NCBI RefSeq assembly: GCF_024655565.1
Contig: NZ_JANKOF010000005.1
Coordinates: 53,478-117,477 of the forward strand
From: Nitratireductor sp. ZSWI3
GTDB taxonomy: Bacteria > Pseudomonadota > Alphaproteobacteria > Rhizobiales > Rhizobiaceae
DNA: 64,000 nucleotides
Direction: 5' to 3'
Positions 53,409 through 62,044 of the stretch are shown in pieces; positions within the stretch are counted from its first letter, which is position 1; every line of letters begins with the position of its first letter. The translations under genes were made by a program, and so were the position numbers. The notes under the pieces are model-generated. The model ran no database searches and was not told where the DNA came from. It was given only the letters and a program-made list of their open reading frames with translations.

Positions 53409-54320
53409 ATGACCGACAGATTGATCGTCAAGTCGCCCTGGCCGGCTTATGAATGGCCGCAAGGCAAGCAATCGGCCGCCCTGCTCTCGGTGGATGTCGA
53501 CGCCCATTCGCCCTTCCTGTGGTCGCTGCGCGATGCGGTGCCTGAGAGGCTCGCGGGCATGGAGATGCGCAATTTCGGCCCGCGCACGGGCCTCTACCGG
53601 CTGCTCGACCTGTTTGCGCGCTACGGCTTCAAGGGCAGCTTCTACGTGCCGGGTTTCGTCGCCGAGACCAATCCGGAGATCCTGCCGGCGATTGTCGAAG
53701 GCGGCCATGAGGTCGGCCTGCACGGCTATTTCCATGAGATCGTCGCCGATGTCACCGACGCGGAGTTCACCGGCGCGCTGGAAGCCAGCCACGCCCTGTT
53801 CGTCGAACAGACGGGCAAGGCGCCGGTCGGCTTCCGCTCGCCGGCCTGGGAGCTGACGCCGCACATGCTGCGCGAGGTGAAGCGGCTCGGCCTTGCCTAT
53901 GATTCCTCGCTTTCGGGCTTCGACCATCCTTACGAGATCGACGGCGTCGTCGAGCTGCCGGTCCAGTGGGCCGTGGACGACGCGATCTTCTTCAAGTTCG
54001 AGGGCGGCGGCCGCGACAAATGGACGATGCAGCCGGGAGGCCCGGTGCTCGCAGACTGGATGCGCGAGTGGCGTGCCCAGCACCGTTTCGGCGGACTGTT
54101 CACGCTGACGGTGCACGACTGGATCTCCGGCCGCGCCCAGCGCATCGCACTGCTGGAAGAGCTGTTCGAGGCGATCAAGGCAGAGGAGAGCGTCTGGGTT
54201 GCCACGGCGGCGGAGATCGCCGCGCACCACACCGGTTCGGCCAACAGCGGCCGCTTCGCGGTCGAGGGGCACATTCCCGATCCGATCGGGCCGCGCAGAT
54301 TCGGACAAGCCCATGGGTGA
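53409..54320 (+). CDS. Polysaccharide-deacetylase-fold amidohydrolase, PuuE/HpPgdA-like
   Basis: The 303-residue protein lacks a signal peptide. It has the NodB-type motifs in order: SVDVDAHSP for the metal and base aspartates (instead of the common FDDG), GHEVGLHGYFHEIV (HxxxxH-type metal histidines), VGFRSPAWEL and a late TVHDWISGR. This cytosolic branch contains allantoinase PuuE and hydrolyses C-N bonds of small amides rather than cell-wall polymers. In this operon it may open or deacylate the imported amide. It overlaps the GGT gene by 8 bases. Confidence 0.83.
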   Translation: MTDRLIVKSPWPAYEWPQGKQSAALLSVDVDAHSPFLWSLRDAVPERLAGMEMRNFGPRTGLYRLLDLFARYGFKGSFYVPGFVAETNPEILPAIVEGGHEVGLHGYFHEIVADVTDAEFTGALEASHALFVEQTGKAPVGFRSPAWELTPHMLREVKRLGLAYDSSLSGFDHPYEIDGVVELPVQWAVDDAIFFKFEGGGRDKWTMQPGGPVLADWMREWRAQHRFGGLFTLTVHDWISGRAQRIALLEELFEAIKAEESVWVATAAEIAAHHTGSANSGRFAVEGHIPDPIGPRRFGQAHG

Positions 54321-55854
54321 GCACTGGATGGTCCGCAAAGGCGCGGTGCGCAGCGAGAGCGGGCTGGTCGCCTGCCAGAATTGGCTCGCGGCCGAGGCGG
54401 GCGCTGCCGTTCTGGCGCGCGGCGGCAATGCCATGGACGCGGCGATCACCACCGCGATCACGCTGAGCGTGGTCGAGCCCTGGCTCTCCGGCATCGGCGG
54501 CGGCGGCTTCCTCTTGCGGGCCGATGGCCGGACCGGCCATGTCGACGCGCTGGACTTCAACGTCAATTCGTCGCGAAACATCGACCCGTCCGATTACCCT
54601 TTGGTTGCCGGACGCGACGGCGACTGGTTCGACTGGCCCTCGGTCAAGGACGATCGTAACCTGATCGGCTACACCTCGATCTGCGTGCCCGGAGCGATCG
54701 CCGGCTTCGCCGAAGCCCTCGAAAGATTCGGCACGATCAGCTTTGCCGATGCGCTCCAGCCGGCGATCGAGCATGCCAGGAGCGGACTCGCCGTGGACTG
54801 GTTCACCGCACTGTGCCTGGCAATCGATGCTGAGGGGCTGAGCCGCTTTCCGGCTTCCGCAGCTCTGTTCCTGCCGGAAGGCCGCGCCCCGCGCGTGCCG
54901 GAGACCGGCACGGTGCGCACCTTGCCGATGCCGCGCAAGGCGAAGATGCTCGAACGGCTGCAGCTCGCCGGCTGGCGCGATTTCTACGAGGGCGAAGTGG
55001 CGGCGGGCATCATCGCCGATCTTCGTGCCGGCGGCTCGGTGATCGACGCTGAGGAACTGCGCGGCTACGGGCCGGCATGGTGCACGCCGCTGCAAGCGGG
55101 ATTCGCCGGCATGGCGGTGCATGCGATGCCCGGCCTCTCGGGCGGCCCGACCCTGATCGAGGCGCTGCGCGAACTGGCAACCGCCCTGCCCGCAGACGAC
55201 GCGCTGTCCGGACGCACGGCGCTGGCCTTCGCGCGCGCCATCCGCCGCGCGTCGGAGCACCGGCTGCGCAGCCTCGGCCATGCCAGTGGCGACAGTTGCA
55301 CGACCCATGTCAGCGTCGTCGACCGGGACGGCACCATGGTCTCGCTGACCAACACGCTGCTGTCGCGCTTCGGCTCCAAGGTGGCGCTGCCGGCGACCGA
55401 CATGCTGATGAACAACGGCATGATGTGGTTCGACCCGCGCCCCGGCCAACCCAACTCGATCGCGCCGGGCGTGCGCCCGCTGGCCAACATGTGCCCGCTC
55501 ATCGCGACCGCCGGCGGAAAACCGCGCCTTGCTCTCGGCGCTGCCGGCGGACGACAGATCATGCCAGCGGTGACACAGATCCTGTCCTATGTGGCAAGAT
55601 ACGGCATGTCGCTCGAAGACGCCTTCCACGCGCCTCGCATCGACGCCAGCGCAGTCAAGCTGCGTGTCAACCGCAAGGCGCGCACCGAGGTCGCGCCGCA
55701 GCTCGGCAAGGAGTTTCCCGTCGAGATCATCGAGGACACGCTCTATCCGGTGAACTTCGCGGTGCCGTCCGCAGTGATCCGCGAGAACGGCGAGAATTGC
55801 GGCATGACGCATCCCAACCACCCGTGGGCATCGGTGGGAGTGGAGCGGCCATGA
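54313..55854 (+). CDS. Gamma-glutamyltransferase-family Ntn-hydrolase without signal peptide
   Basis: The 513 residues follow the GGT plan: VACQNWLAAEAGAAVLARGGNAMDAAITT, SGIGGGGFLLRADG, the autoprocessing site SCTTHVSVVDRDGTMVSLT where the second threonine would become the new N-terminal nucleophile (near residue 331), and GGRQIMPAVTQILSYV. Periplasmic GGTs carry a signal peptide and are about 580 residues; this one has none and probably works in the cytoplasm. The ATG at 54313 lies inside the end of the deacetylase gene. Cephalosporin acylase-like activity is an alternative in this family. Confidence 0.87.
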   Translation: MGEHWMVRKGAVRSESGLVACQNWLAAEAGAAVLARGGNAMDAAITTAITLSVVEPWLSGIGGGGFLLRADGRTGHVDALDFNVNSSRNIDPSDYPLVAGRDGDWFDWPSVKDDRNLIGYTSICVPGAIAGFAEALERFGTISFADALQPAIEHARSGLAVDWFTALCLAIDAEGLSRFPASAALFLPEGRAPRVPETGTVRTLPMPRKAKMLERLQLAGWRDFYEGEVAAGIIADLRAGGSVIDAEELRGYGPAWCTPLQAGFAGMAVHAMPGLSGGPTLIEALRELATALPADDALSGRTALAFARAIRRASEHRLRSLGHASGDSCTTHVSVVDRDGTMVSLTNTLLSRFGSKVALPATDMLMNNGMMWFDPRPGQPNSIAPGVRPLANMCPLIATAGGKPRLALGAAGGRQIMPAVTQILSYVARYGMSLEDAFHAPRIDASAVKLRVNRKARTEVAPQLGKEFPVEIIEDTLYPVNFAVPSAVIRENGENCGMTHPNHPWASVGVERP

Positions 55855-56825
55855 CGAAGACCGTGTTGAAGGTCGACGACCTCAAGGTTTCGATCGGCGG
55901 CGACCCGGTCGTCGACGGGGTCGGCTTCGAGGTTGCAGAGGGCGAGATCCTCTCCCTGGTCGGCGAATCCGGTTGCGGAAAATCGATGACGGCGTTTTCG
56001 ATCATGGGGCTGCTGCCCAGGGCCGCGACGATGACGGGCGGGCGCGTCCTGCTCGGCCAGACCGACCTGCACGCGCTTTCGCAGACAGAACGCCGCAAGC
56101 TGCGCGGCGACGAGCTGGCGATGATCTTCCAGGAGCCCGTCGCCTCGCTCAACCCGCTCATGACCATCGGCCGCCAGATCGCCGAAAGCCTGGTCGTCCA
56201 TCGGAAGACCGGGGGACGGGACCCGCGCAGGGCGGCGATAGCCATGCTCGAAGAGGTCGGCATCCCCGAACCGGAAATCCGCTGCGACCAGTATCCGTTC
56301 GAACTGTCGGGCGGCATGTGCCAGCGCGCCATGATCGCGATGGCGCTGATCTGCCGGCCGCGGCTGCTGATCGCCGACGAGCCGACCACCGCGCTCGATG
56401 TGACGATCCAGGCGCAGATACTGGAGCTGATGAAGCGGCTGCGCGCGGAAACCGGCACGGCGATCCTGCTCATCACGCACGACATGGGTGTGGTCGCCGA
56501 CATGGCCGACAGGGTCGCCGTCATGTATGCCGGCCGCGTCATCGAAGAGGCGCCGGTGGAGGCGATCTTCGCCCGCCAGGAGCATCCCTACACGCGGCTA
56601 CTCCTCTCGACCATCCCGCGCCTCGACGGCAAGCCGAAGGCCACCCTGCCCAGCATCGAAGGCGTGGTGCCCGATATCGGCGACTGGCCCGCCGGCTGCC
56701 GCTTCAATCCCCGCTGCCCGCTTGCCGATGCGCCATGCATCGAGACCCAACCGCCGCTGGCCGCTCGCAGGGATGTCGGCCTTGCGGCCTGCTGGCACAG
56801 CGACCGCGTGGAGGCGATGCTGTGA
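55851..56825 (+). CDS. Peptide-type ABC transporter ATP-binding protein (DppD type)
   Basis: The 324 residues have Walker A SLVGESGCGKSMTAFS, signature LSGGMCQRAMIAMAL, Walker B LLIADEPTTALDVT and a C-terminal CRFNPRCPLADAPC cysteine cluster. It overlaps the GGT gene by 4 bases and the DppF-type gene by 4 bases, so enzymes and ATPases form one message. Confidence 0.92.
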   Translation: MTKTVLKVDDLKVSIGGDPVVDGVGFEVAEGEILSLVGESGCGKSMTAFSIMGLLPRAATMTGGRVLLGQTDLHALSQTERRKLRGDELAMIFQEPVASLNPLMTIGRQIAESLVVHRKTGGRDPRRAAIAMLEEVGIPEPEIRCDQYPFELSGGMCQRAMIAMALICRPRLLIADEPTTALDVTIQAQILELMKRLRAETGTAILLITHDMGVVADMADRVAVMYAGRVIEEAPVEAIFARQEHPYTRLLLSTIPRLDGKPKATLPSIEGVVPDIGDWPAGCRFNPRCPLADAPCIETQPPLAARRDVGLAACWHSDRVEAML

Positions 56826-57817
56826 GTGCCCCGCTTCTTTCCGTCAGGGACCTGAAGGTTCATTTCCCGATCCGCGGCGGGCCGCTCGGCAAGCCGGTGG
56901 GCTGGGTCAAGGCGGTCGACGGCGTCGACCTCGACATCGCCCGCGGCGAAAGCCTTGCGCTGGTGGGTGAATCCGGCTGCGGCAAGTCCACGCTGGGTGC
57001 GGCCATCCTCGGCATGCAGAAGCCGACCGGCGGCACGGTGAGCTTCGACGGCAAGGAGATCGTCCATGGCGACGCCGGCGCGCGCCGGAGCCTCTCGCGC
57101 GACATGCAGATCGTCTTCCAGGATCCGGTCTCGGCGCTCAATCCGAAGCTGACGATCGGCGAGAGCATCGCCGAGCCGCTGGCCATCCACGGCGTGGGCA
57201 GTGCACGGGAGCGGCGCGAGCGGGTGACTGAGCTGCTCAGCCTCGTCGGGCTGCATCCGCAGCACGCCAAAAGAAAGCCGAACGCGTTTTCGGGCGGCCA
57301 ACGCCAGCGCATCGTCATCGCCCGAGCGCTTGCGCTCAACCCGGAACTGCTGATCCTGGACGAGCCGGTGTCGGCGCTCGACGTGTCGATCCGTTCGCAG
57401 ATCCTGAACCTGCTTCTCGATCTGCAAAAGCGGCTGGGTCTGTCTTATCTGTTCATCAGCCACGACCTTTCGGTGGTGCGCCATTTCGCCGATCGCGTCG
57501 CGGTGATGTATCTCGGCCATCTGGTGGAAACCGGCCGCACGGAAGACGTCTTCGCCAGGCCGGTTCATCCCTACACCGAGGCGCTTCTGTCGGCCGTGCC
57601 GCTGCCCGATCCCGCCGCGCAACGCAGCCGTCAGCGCATCGTGCTGAAGGGCGATCTTCCGAGCCCCGCCAATCCGCCGGCCGGCTGCAAGTTCGTCACC
57701 CGCTGCCCGCTGGCCGAGCCCGTCTGCCGCGAAAGCCACCCGCCGCTGGTGCCGGTCGGCGAAGGCTGGCGCGCCGCCTGCCACGTCCGCGCGCCGGCTG
57801 CCGCACCCTCCGGGTGA
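56822..57817 (+). CDS. Peptide-type ABC transporter ATP-binding protein (DppF type)
   Basis: The 331-residue protein starts at a GTG inside the previous stop. It has Walker A ALVGESGCGKSTLGAA, signature FSGGQRQRIVIARAL, Walker B LLILDEPVSALDVS and CKFVTRCPLAEPVC near the end. It is the last gene of the rightward operon. Confidence 0.92.
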   Translation: MSAPLLSVRDLKVHFPIRGGPLGKPVGWVKAVDGVDLDIARGESLALVGESGCGKSTLGAAILGMQKPTGGTVSFDGKEIVHGDAGARRSLSRDMQIVFQDPVSALNPKLTIGESIAEPLAIHGVGSARERRERVTELLSLVGLHPQHAKRKPNAFSGGQRQRIVIARALALNPELLILDEPVSALDVSIRSQILNLLLDLQKRLGLSYLFISHDLSVVRHFADRVAVMYLGHLVETGRTEDVFARPVHPYTEALLSAVPLPDPAAQRSRQRIVLKGDLPSPANPPAGCKFVTRCPLAEPVCRESHPPLVPVGEGWRAACHVRAPAAAPSG

Positions 57818-57900
57818 ATGCCCCGCCGGTCCTCTTCCGCAGCCTCGATGCCTCGCCGCCTGACTTGGTGACTGCTTCACCGCGATCGCTTTAAAAAATC

Positions 57901-57951
57901 AGAGCGGGATGCGGGCGGAAAACCGCTTCACGCTTTTCCTCATCCCGCTCT
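57901..57951. repeat. Rhizobial-type palindromic intergenic repeat
   Basis: AGAGCGGGATG (57901-57911) and its exact inverse CATCCCGCTCT (57941-57951) bracket an inner hairpin (GCGG AAAA CCGC). I recognise the sequence as the RIME-like family scattered in Rhizobiales genomes. It lies in the convergent gap after the DppF-type gene and contains the stop codon of ubiV. It can serve as a terminator for both strands. Confidence 0.7.
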
Positions 57952-58854
57952 GGAAAACGCGGCACCGCAGGTCCCGTTCAGGTAGCCGTTCGAAAACCGC
58001 GCCTGGGGCAGCAATCCGGCGAGCCGCTCCGATGCGGCCGCGCAGTCGAGCGCGCCGTCGACGGCCTGGCGGACGAGCCGCGCCACGGCGACCATGTCGC
58101 CGCTATGCGGCGACATACGGAAGGATCTCACACCCGCCTGCATCAGCGCCTCGAGATCGCCGATCAGGTTGCAATGCGTGTGGGAGAGCGTCTGCACGCC
58201 GTTGATGGCCAGGAATTCCTCCCCGTCGAGCGTGTCCACCTCCAGCCCGTCCGGATCCTTGCCGCAGACGAATTGGCAATTGTCCTTGGCAAGCCCGTGC
58301 ACACGCGCGTGATAGCAGCGTCCGGAAATGGCGAGCGGCACGCGGCCGAACACCCACGCTTCCGGCTCGACCCCTTCCTGCGCTGCCGCCTGAGAGAGAC
58401 TTGCGAGGGAGGAGAACGGCAGTTCCGGCGGCAAACAGATGCGGCCGGCGCCCCGCTGCGCGAGATAGGCGAGCGTGCCCTCGTTGTAGACGTTCACCAG
58501 CGGGCCCACGGTGAAGCGGCGGCCGGGGCTCAGATGCGACAGCATCGTGAGGTCGTTGACCTCCACCTCCAGATCTCCGTTTGCCGCCAGATCCCCGCAC
58601 ATCAGCCGCTCGCGCTTGAGCGTGACGAGTGCCAGCGACGAGAGGATGACCTGCTTGCCGGCCCGATGAAGCCGCTCGATCGCGTCGGGAATGCGGTCGA
58701 TATAGAGGGGCAGCCGTTTCGAGCAGACCACTTCACCCAGACAGACGCGGTCGACCTCCGCCTCGTCCGCGATGCGGGCATAGAAATCGCTCCACCGGTC
58801 CGCCGGCCAATTGAACAGGAGGGGGCCGAGTGTGATGCCGGGGCTGCTCGTCAT
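57940..58854 (-). CDS. ubiV: O2-independent ubiquinone hydroxylation protein UbiV (peptidase U32 family)
   Basis: The 304-residue U32-fold protein has RVCLGEVVCSKRLPLY early and SGRCYHARVHGLAKDNCQFVCGKD in the middle. These cysteines match the set that binds a 4Fe-4S cluster in UbiV. With UbiU it hydroxylates the ubiquinone ring without oxygen. The ATG at 58854 is preferred. The gene follows ubiU by 13 bases. Its last codons and stop lie in a palindromic repeat. Confidence 0.9.
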   Translation of the reverse strand: MTSSPGITLGPLLFNWPADRWSDFYARIADEAEVDRVCLGEVVCSKRLPLYIDRIPDAIERLHRAGKQVILSSLALVTLKRERLMCGDLAANGDLEVEVNDLTMLSHLSPGRRFTVGPLVNVYNEGTLAYLAQRGAGRICLPPELPFSSLASLSQAAAQEGVEPEAWVFGRVPLAISGRCYHARVHGLAKDNCQFVCGKDPDGLEVDTLDGEEFLAINGVQTLSHTHCNLIGDLEALMQAGVRSFRMSPHSGDMVAVARLVRQAVDGALDCAAASERLAGLLPQARFSNGYLNGTCGAAFSRAG

Positions 58855-58867
58855 GGGTTCCTGTTCC

Positions 58868-59863
58868 TCATCGCCAGGTCTTACGGTATGCACCGGCGGT
58901 CGTTGTCTGGCCTTCGCTCAAACGCTGCAGCGTGCCGGCAGGGATGGGCAGGCCCGATGCATGCGCGTCGACCGCGCGGCGAAAGCTGGTCACGACGTCG
59001 CGGATATAGGATCGGCTCCGCTGGCGGCCCTCGATCTTGAACGCGCTCACGCCGGCTGCCAGAAGCTGCGGTATGAGCGTCGCCGCATCGAGGCTCACCG
59101 GATCTTCGAAGACATGACCGCGATACGCGCCGGCGGTAAAGCAGCCCTTGCAGAGCGTCGGATAGGGCGCGGGGTGGTGCTTCGGAACGCGGTCCATGGT
59201 GAATTCGCCCAGCCGGGAGACGAGCTCGCCGCCCTCCTCGCGATAATGCACATGGCTCGCCGGAGAACACACGCCATTCATGTTGGGCGATTTGCCGGTT
59301 GCGTAGGAGGACAGCGAGCAGCGCCCCTCCGCCATCACGCACAGGCCGCCGAAGACGAAGACCTCCGTCTCGCAGGAGATTTCCCTGTTGATCGCCGCGA
59401 TCTCGCTCACCGTCAGAACGCGCGGCAGAACCACGCGCTTCACGCCGAAGGCTTCGCTGTAGAAGCGGATCGCATCGGCGTTCGCGGCAGCCGCCTGCAC
59501 GGAGAGATGGCGCCTCAGCTCCGGGTGCCGTGTCGCGGCATAGTCGAGAAGCCCGATATCGGCGAGGATCACCGCGTCGGCGCCGAGTGCGGCGGCGGTG
59601 TCGACGGCCCCATGCCATGTCCCGGCTGCCCCCGCCCGGGAGAAGGTGTTGATGGCGACCAGCACACGGGCGCCCCTTGCATGCGCGTAGCCGATGCCCG
59701 CCGCAAGCTCCTCGGGGGTGAAATTCAGGCCGGGGAAATTGCGCGCGTTGGTCTCGTCCTGAAAGCCGCAATAGATGCTGTCCGCCCCCGCATCGACAGC
59801 CGCGCGCAGGGCGGCGGGCGTGCCTGCCGGGCAGACGAGTTCGGGCGTTTTGCGATTCGGCAT
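58868..59863 (-). CDS. ubiU: O2-independent ubiquinone hydroxylation protein UbiU (peptidase U32 family)
   Basis: The 331 residues begin MPNRKTPELVCPAGTPAALRAAVDAGAD. They contain the U32 signature GGLCVMAEGRCSLSSY followed by NGVCSPASHVHY and a further cysteine in LCKGCFTAGAY, matching the four-cysteine 4Fe-4S site of UbiU. It forms the UbiU-UbiV pair of the anaerobic route. The start is 2 bases after the ubiT stop, and ubiV follows. Confidence 0.92.
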   Translation of the reverse strand: MPNRKTPELVCPAGTPAALRAAVDAGADSIYCGFQDETNARNFPGLNFTPEELAAGIGYAHARGARVLVAINTFSRAGAAGTWHGAVDTAAALGADAVILADIGLLDYAATRHPELRRHLSVQAAAANADAIRFYSEAFGVKRVVLPRVLTVSEIAAINREISCETEVFVFGGLCVMAEGRCSLSSYATGKSPNMNGVCSPASHVHYREEGGELVSRLGEFTMDRVPKHHPAPYPTLCKGCFTAGAYRGHVFEDPVSLDAATLIPQLLAAGVSAFKIEGRQRSRSYIRDVVTSFRRAVDAHASGLPIPAGTLQRLSEGQTTTAGAYRKTWR

Positions 59864-59865
59864 GA

Positions 59866-60414
59866 TCAGCTCCCGTCCCGGCGCGTGAGCGCCAACCCCG
59901 TCAGTCGCGAGGCGAGCGGCGTCAGACGCCTTGCAAGGCTCTCCATACGGTCGCCGGCCGGCCCGAGGACGGCCGCCGCTTCGGCCAAGAGATCGAGCTC
60001 GGCATCGTCCAGCGCATTGCGCAGCGCCAGCACGGCTTCGGTATCTCCCTCGATCACGATGTCGCGGGAGAAGAAGAGCGCATCGCCGTCCACCTCGCCA
60101 TGAACCATCGCGAGCAGGGCCCCCAAAGGCCCCGCGATGCGGGCATCCCACGCTCCTTGATCCCGGCGACGCAGCGGTTCGATCGTCGGTCCGTCGCTGC
60201 GGGGCGAGAGACGGAAGACGAAGGGAACGTCTGTCGGATCGATGAGGAAGGCCTTGCCCCCATGGGCTCCAAGCCGCGCGAAGAGCTGCGGTCGGCGGCG
60301 GGCGACGCTTTCCGCCAGCCGCTGCAGCACGAGGCCGAGCAGCGGGAGGGGCAGAGGGGTCAGAAAGAGCCGGAGCATCACCGGCACGGCGGGAAAGGCG
60401 GGGGCATCACTCAT
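59866..60414 (-). CDS. ubiT: Ubiquinone accessory lipid-carrier protein UbiT (SCP2 domain)
   Basis: The 182-residue protein is an SCP2-like sterol-carrier domain with PRSDGPTIEPLRRRDQGAWDARIAG, ALLAMVHGEVDGDALFFSRDIVIEGDTEAVLALRNALDDAELDLL (read in parts), a typical UbiT/YhbT core that binds prenylated intermediates. The ATG at 60414 starts MSDAPAFPAVPVM; longer frames have no support. First gene of the ubiT-ubiU-ubiV operon, divergent from ubiD. Confidence 0.88.
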   Translation of the reverse strand: MSDAPAFPAVPVMLRLFLTPLPLPLLGLVLQRLAESVARRRPQLFARLGAHGGKAFLIDPTDVPFVFRLSPRSDGPTIEPLRRRDQGAWDARIAGPLGALLAMVHGEVDGDALFFSRDIVIEGDTEAVLALRNALDDAELDLLAEAAAVLGPAGDRMESLARRLTPLASRLTGLALTRRDGS

Positions 60415-60442
60415 GGGCTGTAGGATGCGCGAAGAAAAACGT

Positions 60443-60468
60443 CCGTCTTTGCGCTGGCGCAAAGACGG
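60443..60468. promoter_or_regulatory. 26-bp palindrome with a CRP/FNR-type core between ubiT and ubiD
   Basis: CCGTCTTTGCGC (60443-60454) and its exact inverse GCGCAAAGACGG (60457-60468) are separated by TG. The centre reads TTGCG-CTGG-CGCAA, the 14-bp TTG-N8-CAA geometry of FNR, FixK and NnrR sites. It lies in the 94-base divergent gap, so it could control both operons by low oxygen or nitric oxide. Confidence 0.65.
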
Positions 60469-60508
60469 AGGCGATGAACGCACGCATCTCCCTTCTGAGG
60501 AGAAAACC

Positions 60509-62044
60509 GTGCCCATTCGCGACCTGCCGCCTTTCCGCAATCTGCGCGACTTCCTCGCCCACCTTTCGGCGCAGCAAGACGTGGCCCGCGTTGCGCCACC
60601 CGTCTCGCTGGTTCACGAGATGACGGAGATTCATCGCCGTGTGCTTGCCGGCGGCGGGCCGGTCCTGCACTTCGACCATGCAACGGATGCCGCAGGGCGC
60701 GCCGCAACCATGCCGGTGGTGGTCAACCTGTTCGGCACCACGCGGCGCGTAGCGGCCGGCTTGGGCGTCTATCCCGAGCGGCTTTGCGCCCTGGGAGAGG
60801 CGTTGGCCGCTTTGCGCGGGCCGCAGCCGGTGACCGGGATCGGCGATGCCGTCGGCCGGCTGCCGCTGCTGCGGGCCGCGTTGCGAACGCGTACCCACCG
60901 GATATCGCAGCCGCCCGTGCAGTCCGAGATTCGTCTGCGCGGCGATGTCGATCTCTCGCGGCTGCCGATCCAGACCTGCTGGCCGGGCGAGCCCGCTCCG
61001 CTCATCACCTGGCCGCTCGTCGTGACGCGCCCGCCCGGCTCTCAGCCGTCCGACATCGCCACCCTGAACGTAGGCGTCTATCGCATGCAGGTGCTCGGGC
61101 GCGACCGCCTGATTGCGCGCTGGCTTGCCCATCGTGGCGGTGCCGCGCATCACCGCGCCTGGGCGGCGCAAGGCAAGGAGATGCCGGTGGCGGTCGCCAT
61201 CGGCGCCGATCCGGCGACCATGCTCGCATCGGTCCTGCCGCTCCCCGAAACGCTCTCTGAGATGAGCTTTGCGGGCCTCATCCGCGGCGAGCGGCCACGT
61301 GTCGCGCCGGCCGTCACTGTGCCGCTGATGGTGCCGGCCGATGCCGAGATCGTCATCGAAGGCTGGGTGTCTCCCACCGAAACGGCGCCGGAAGGTCCCT
61401 ATGGCGACCACACCGGCTACTACAATCAGGTGGAGGAGTTTCCGGTGATGCGGGTAAGCGCCATCACGATGCGCCCCGACCCTCTTTATGTCTCCACCTT
61501 CACCGGCCGGCCACCGGACGAGCCTTCCGTCATAGGCGAAGCACTGAACGCGCTCGCACTCCCCCTGATCCGCCAGCAGATGCCGGAGATCTGCGATCTC
61601 CATCTTCCGCCGGCCGCCTGCTCACACCGGCTGGCGGTGGTCGCCATTCGCAAGCGTTATCCCGGCCAGGCGCGGCGGGTGATGGCCGGGCTCTGGGGCA
61701 TGCTGCCTCAGTTCAGCTACACCAAGGGCATCGTCGTGGTGGATGACGACATCGACATCCGCAGCGGAGCCGACGTCCTCTGGGCAGTCTCGACAAGGGC
61801 CGACCCGTCGCGTGACCTCATGCTGCTGGAGCGCACGCCCATCGATTACCTCGATTTCGCCTCGCCCGAGCCGGGTCTTGGCGGCAAGCTCGGCATCGAT
61901 GCCACCAACAAGATCGGCGCGGAGACACATCGCGAATGGGGCCGTCCCCTCGCCATGTCGGCAGACGTTTCGGCGCGGGTCGACGCGCTGTGGCCCCGTC
62001 TCGATGCCGCCTTACGCGGTTTCCAAAAAGGAGAAGAGCAATGA
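60509..62044 (+). CDS. ubiD: UbiD-family prenyl-FMN-dependent decarboxylase
   Basis: The 511-residue protein shows the UbiD plan: FRNLRDFLAHLSAQQDVARV at the N terminus, the prenyl-FMN binding VGVYRMQVLGRD region with an arginine, and the catalytic block AGLIRGE then TETAPEGPYGDHTGYYN holding the conserved Glu/Asp residues. VSTFTGRPPDEPSVIGEALN is also typical. It starts at a GTG with TGAGGAG upstream and overlaps ubiX by 4 bases. It likely decarboxylates a hydroxybenzoate-type ubiquinone precursor, though other aromatic acids are possible. Confidence 0.88.
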   Translation: MPIRDLPPFRNLRDFLAHLSAQQDVARVAPPVSLVHEMTEIHRRVLAGGGPVLHFDHATDAAGRAATMPVVVNLFGTTRRVAAGLGVYPERLCALGEALAALRGPQPVTGIGDAVGRLPLLRAALRTRTHRISQPPVQSEIRLRGDVDLSRLPIQTCWPGEPAPLITWPLVVTRPPGSQPSDIATLNVGVYRMQVLGRDRLIARWLAHRGGAAHHRAWAAQGKEMPVAVAIGADPATMLASVLPLPETLSEMSFAGLIRGERPRVAPAVTVPLMVPADAEIVIEGWVSPTETAPEGPYGDHTGYYNQVEEFPVMRVSAITMRPDPLYVSTFTGRPPDEPSVIGEALNALALPLIRQQMPEICDLHLPPAACSHRLAVVAIRKRYPGQARRVMAGLWGMLPQFSYTKGIVVVDDDIDIRSGADVLWAVSTRADPSRDLMLLERTPIDYLDFASPEPGLGGKLGIDATNKIGAETHREWGRPLAMSADVSARVDALWPRLDAALRGFQKGEEQ

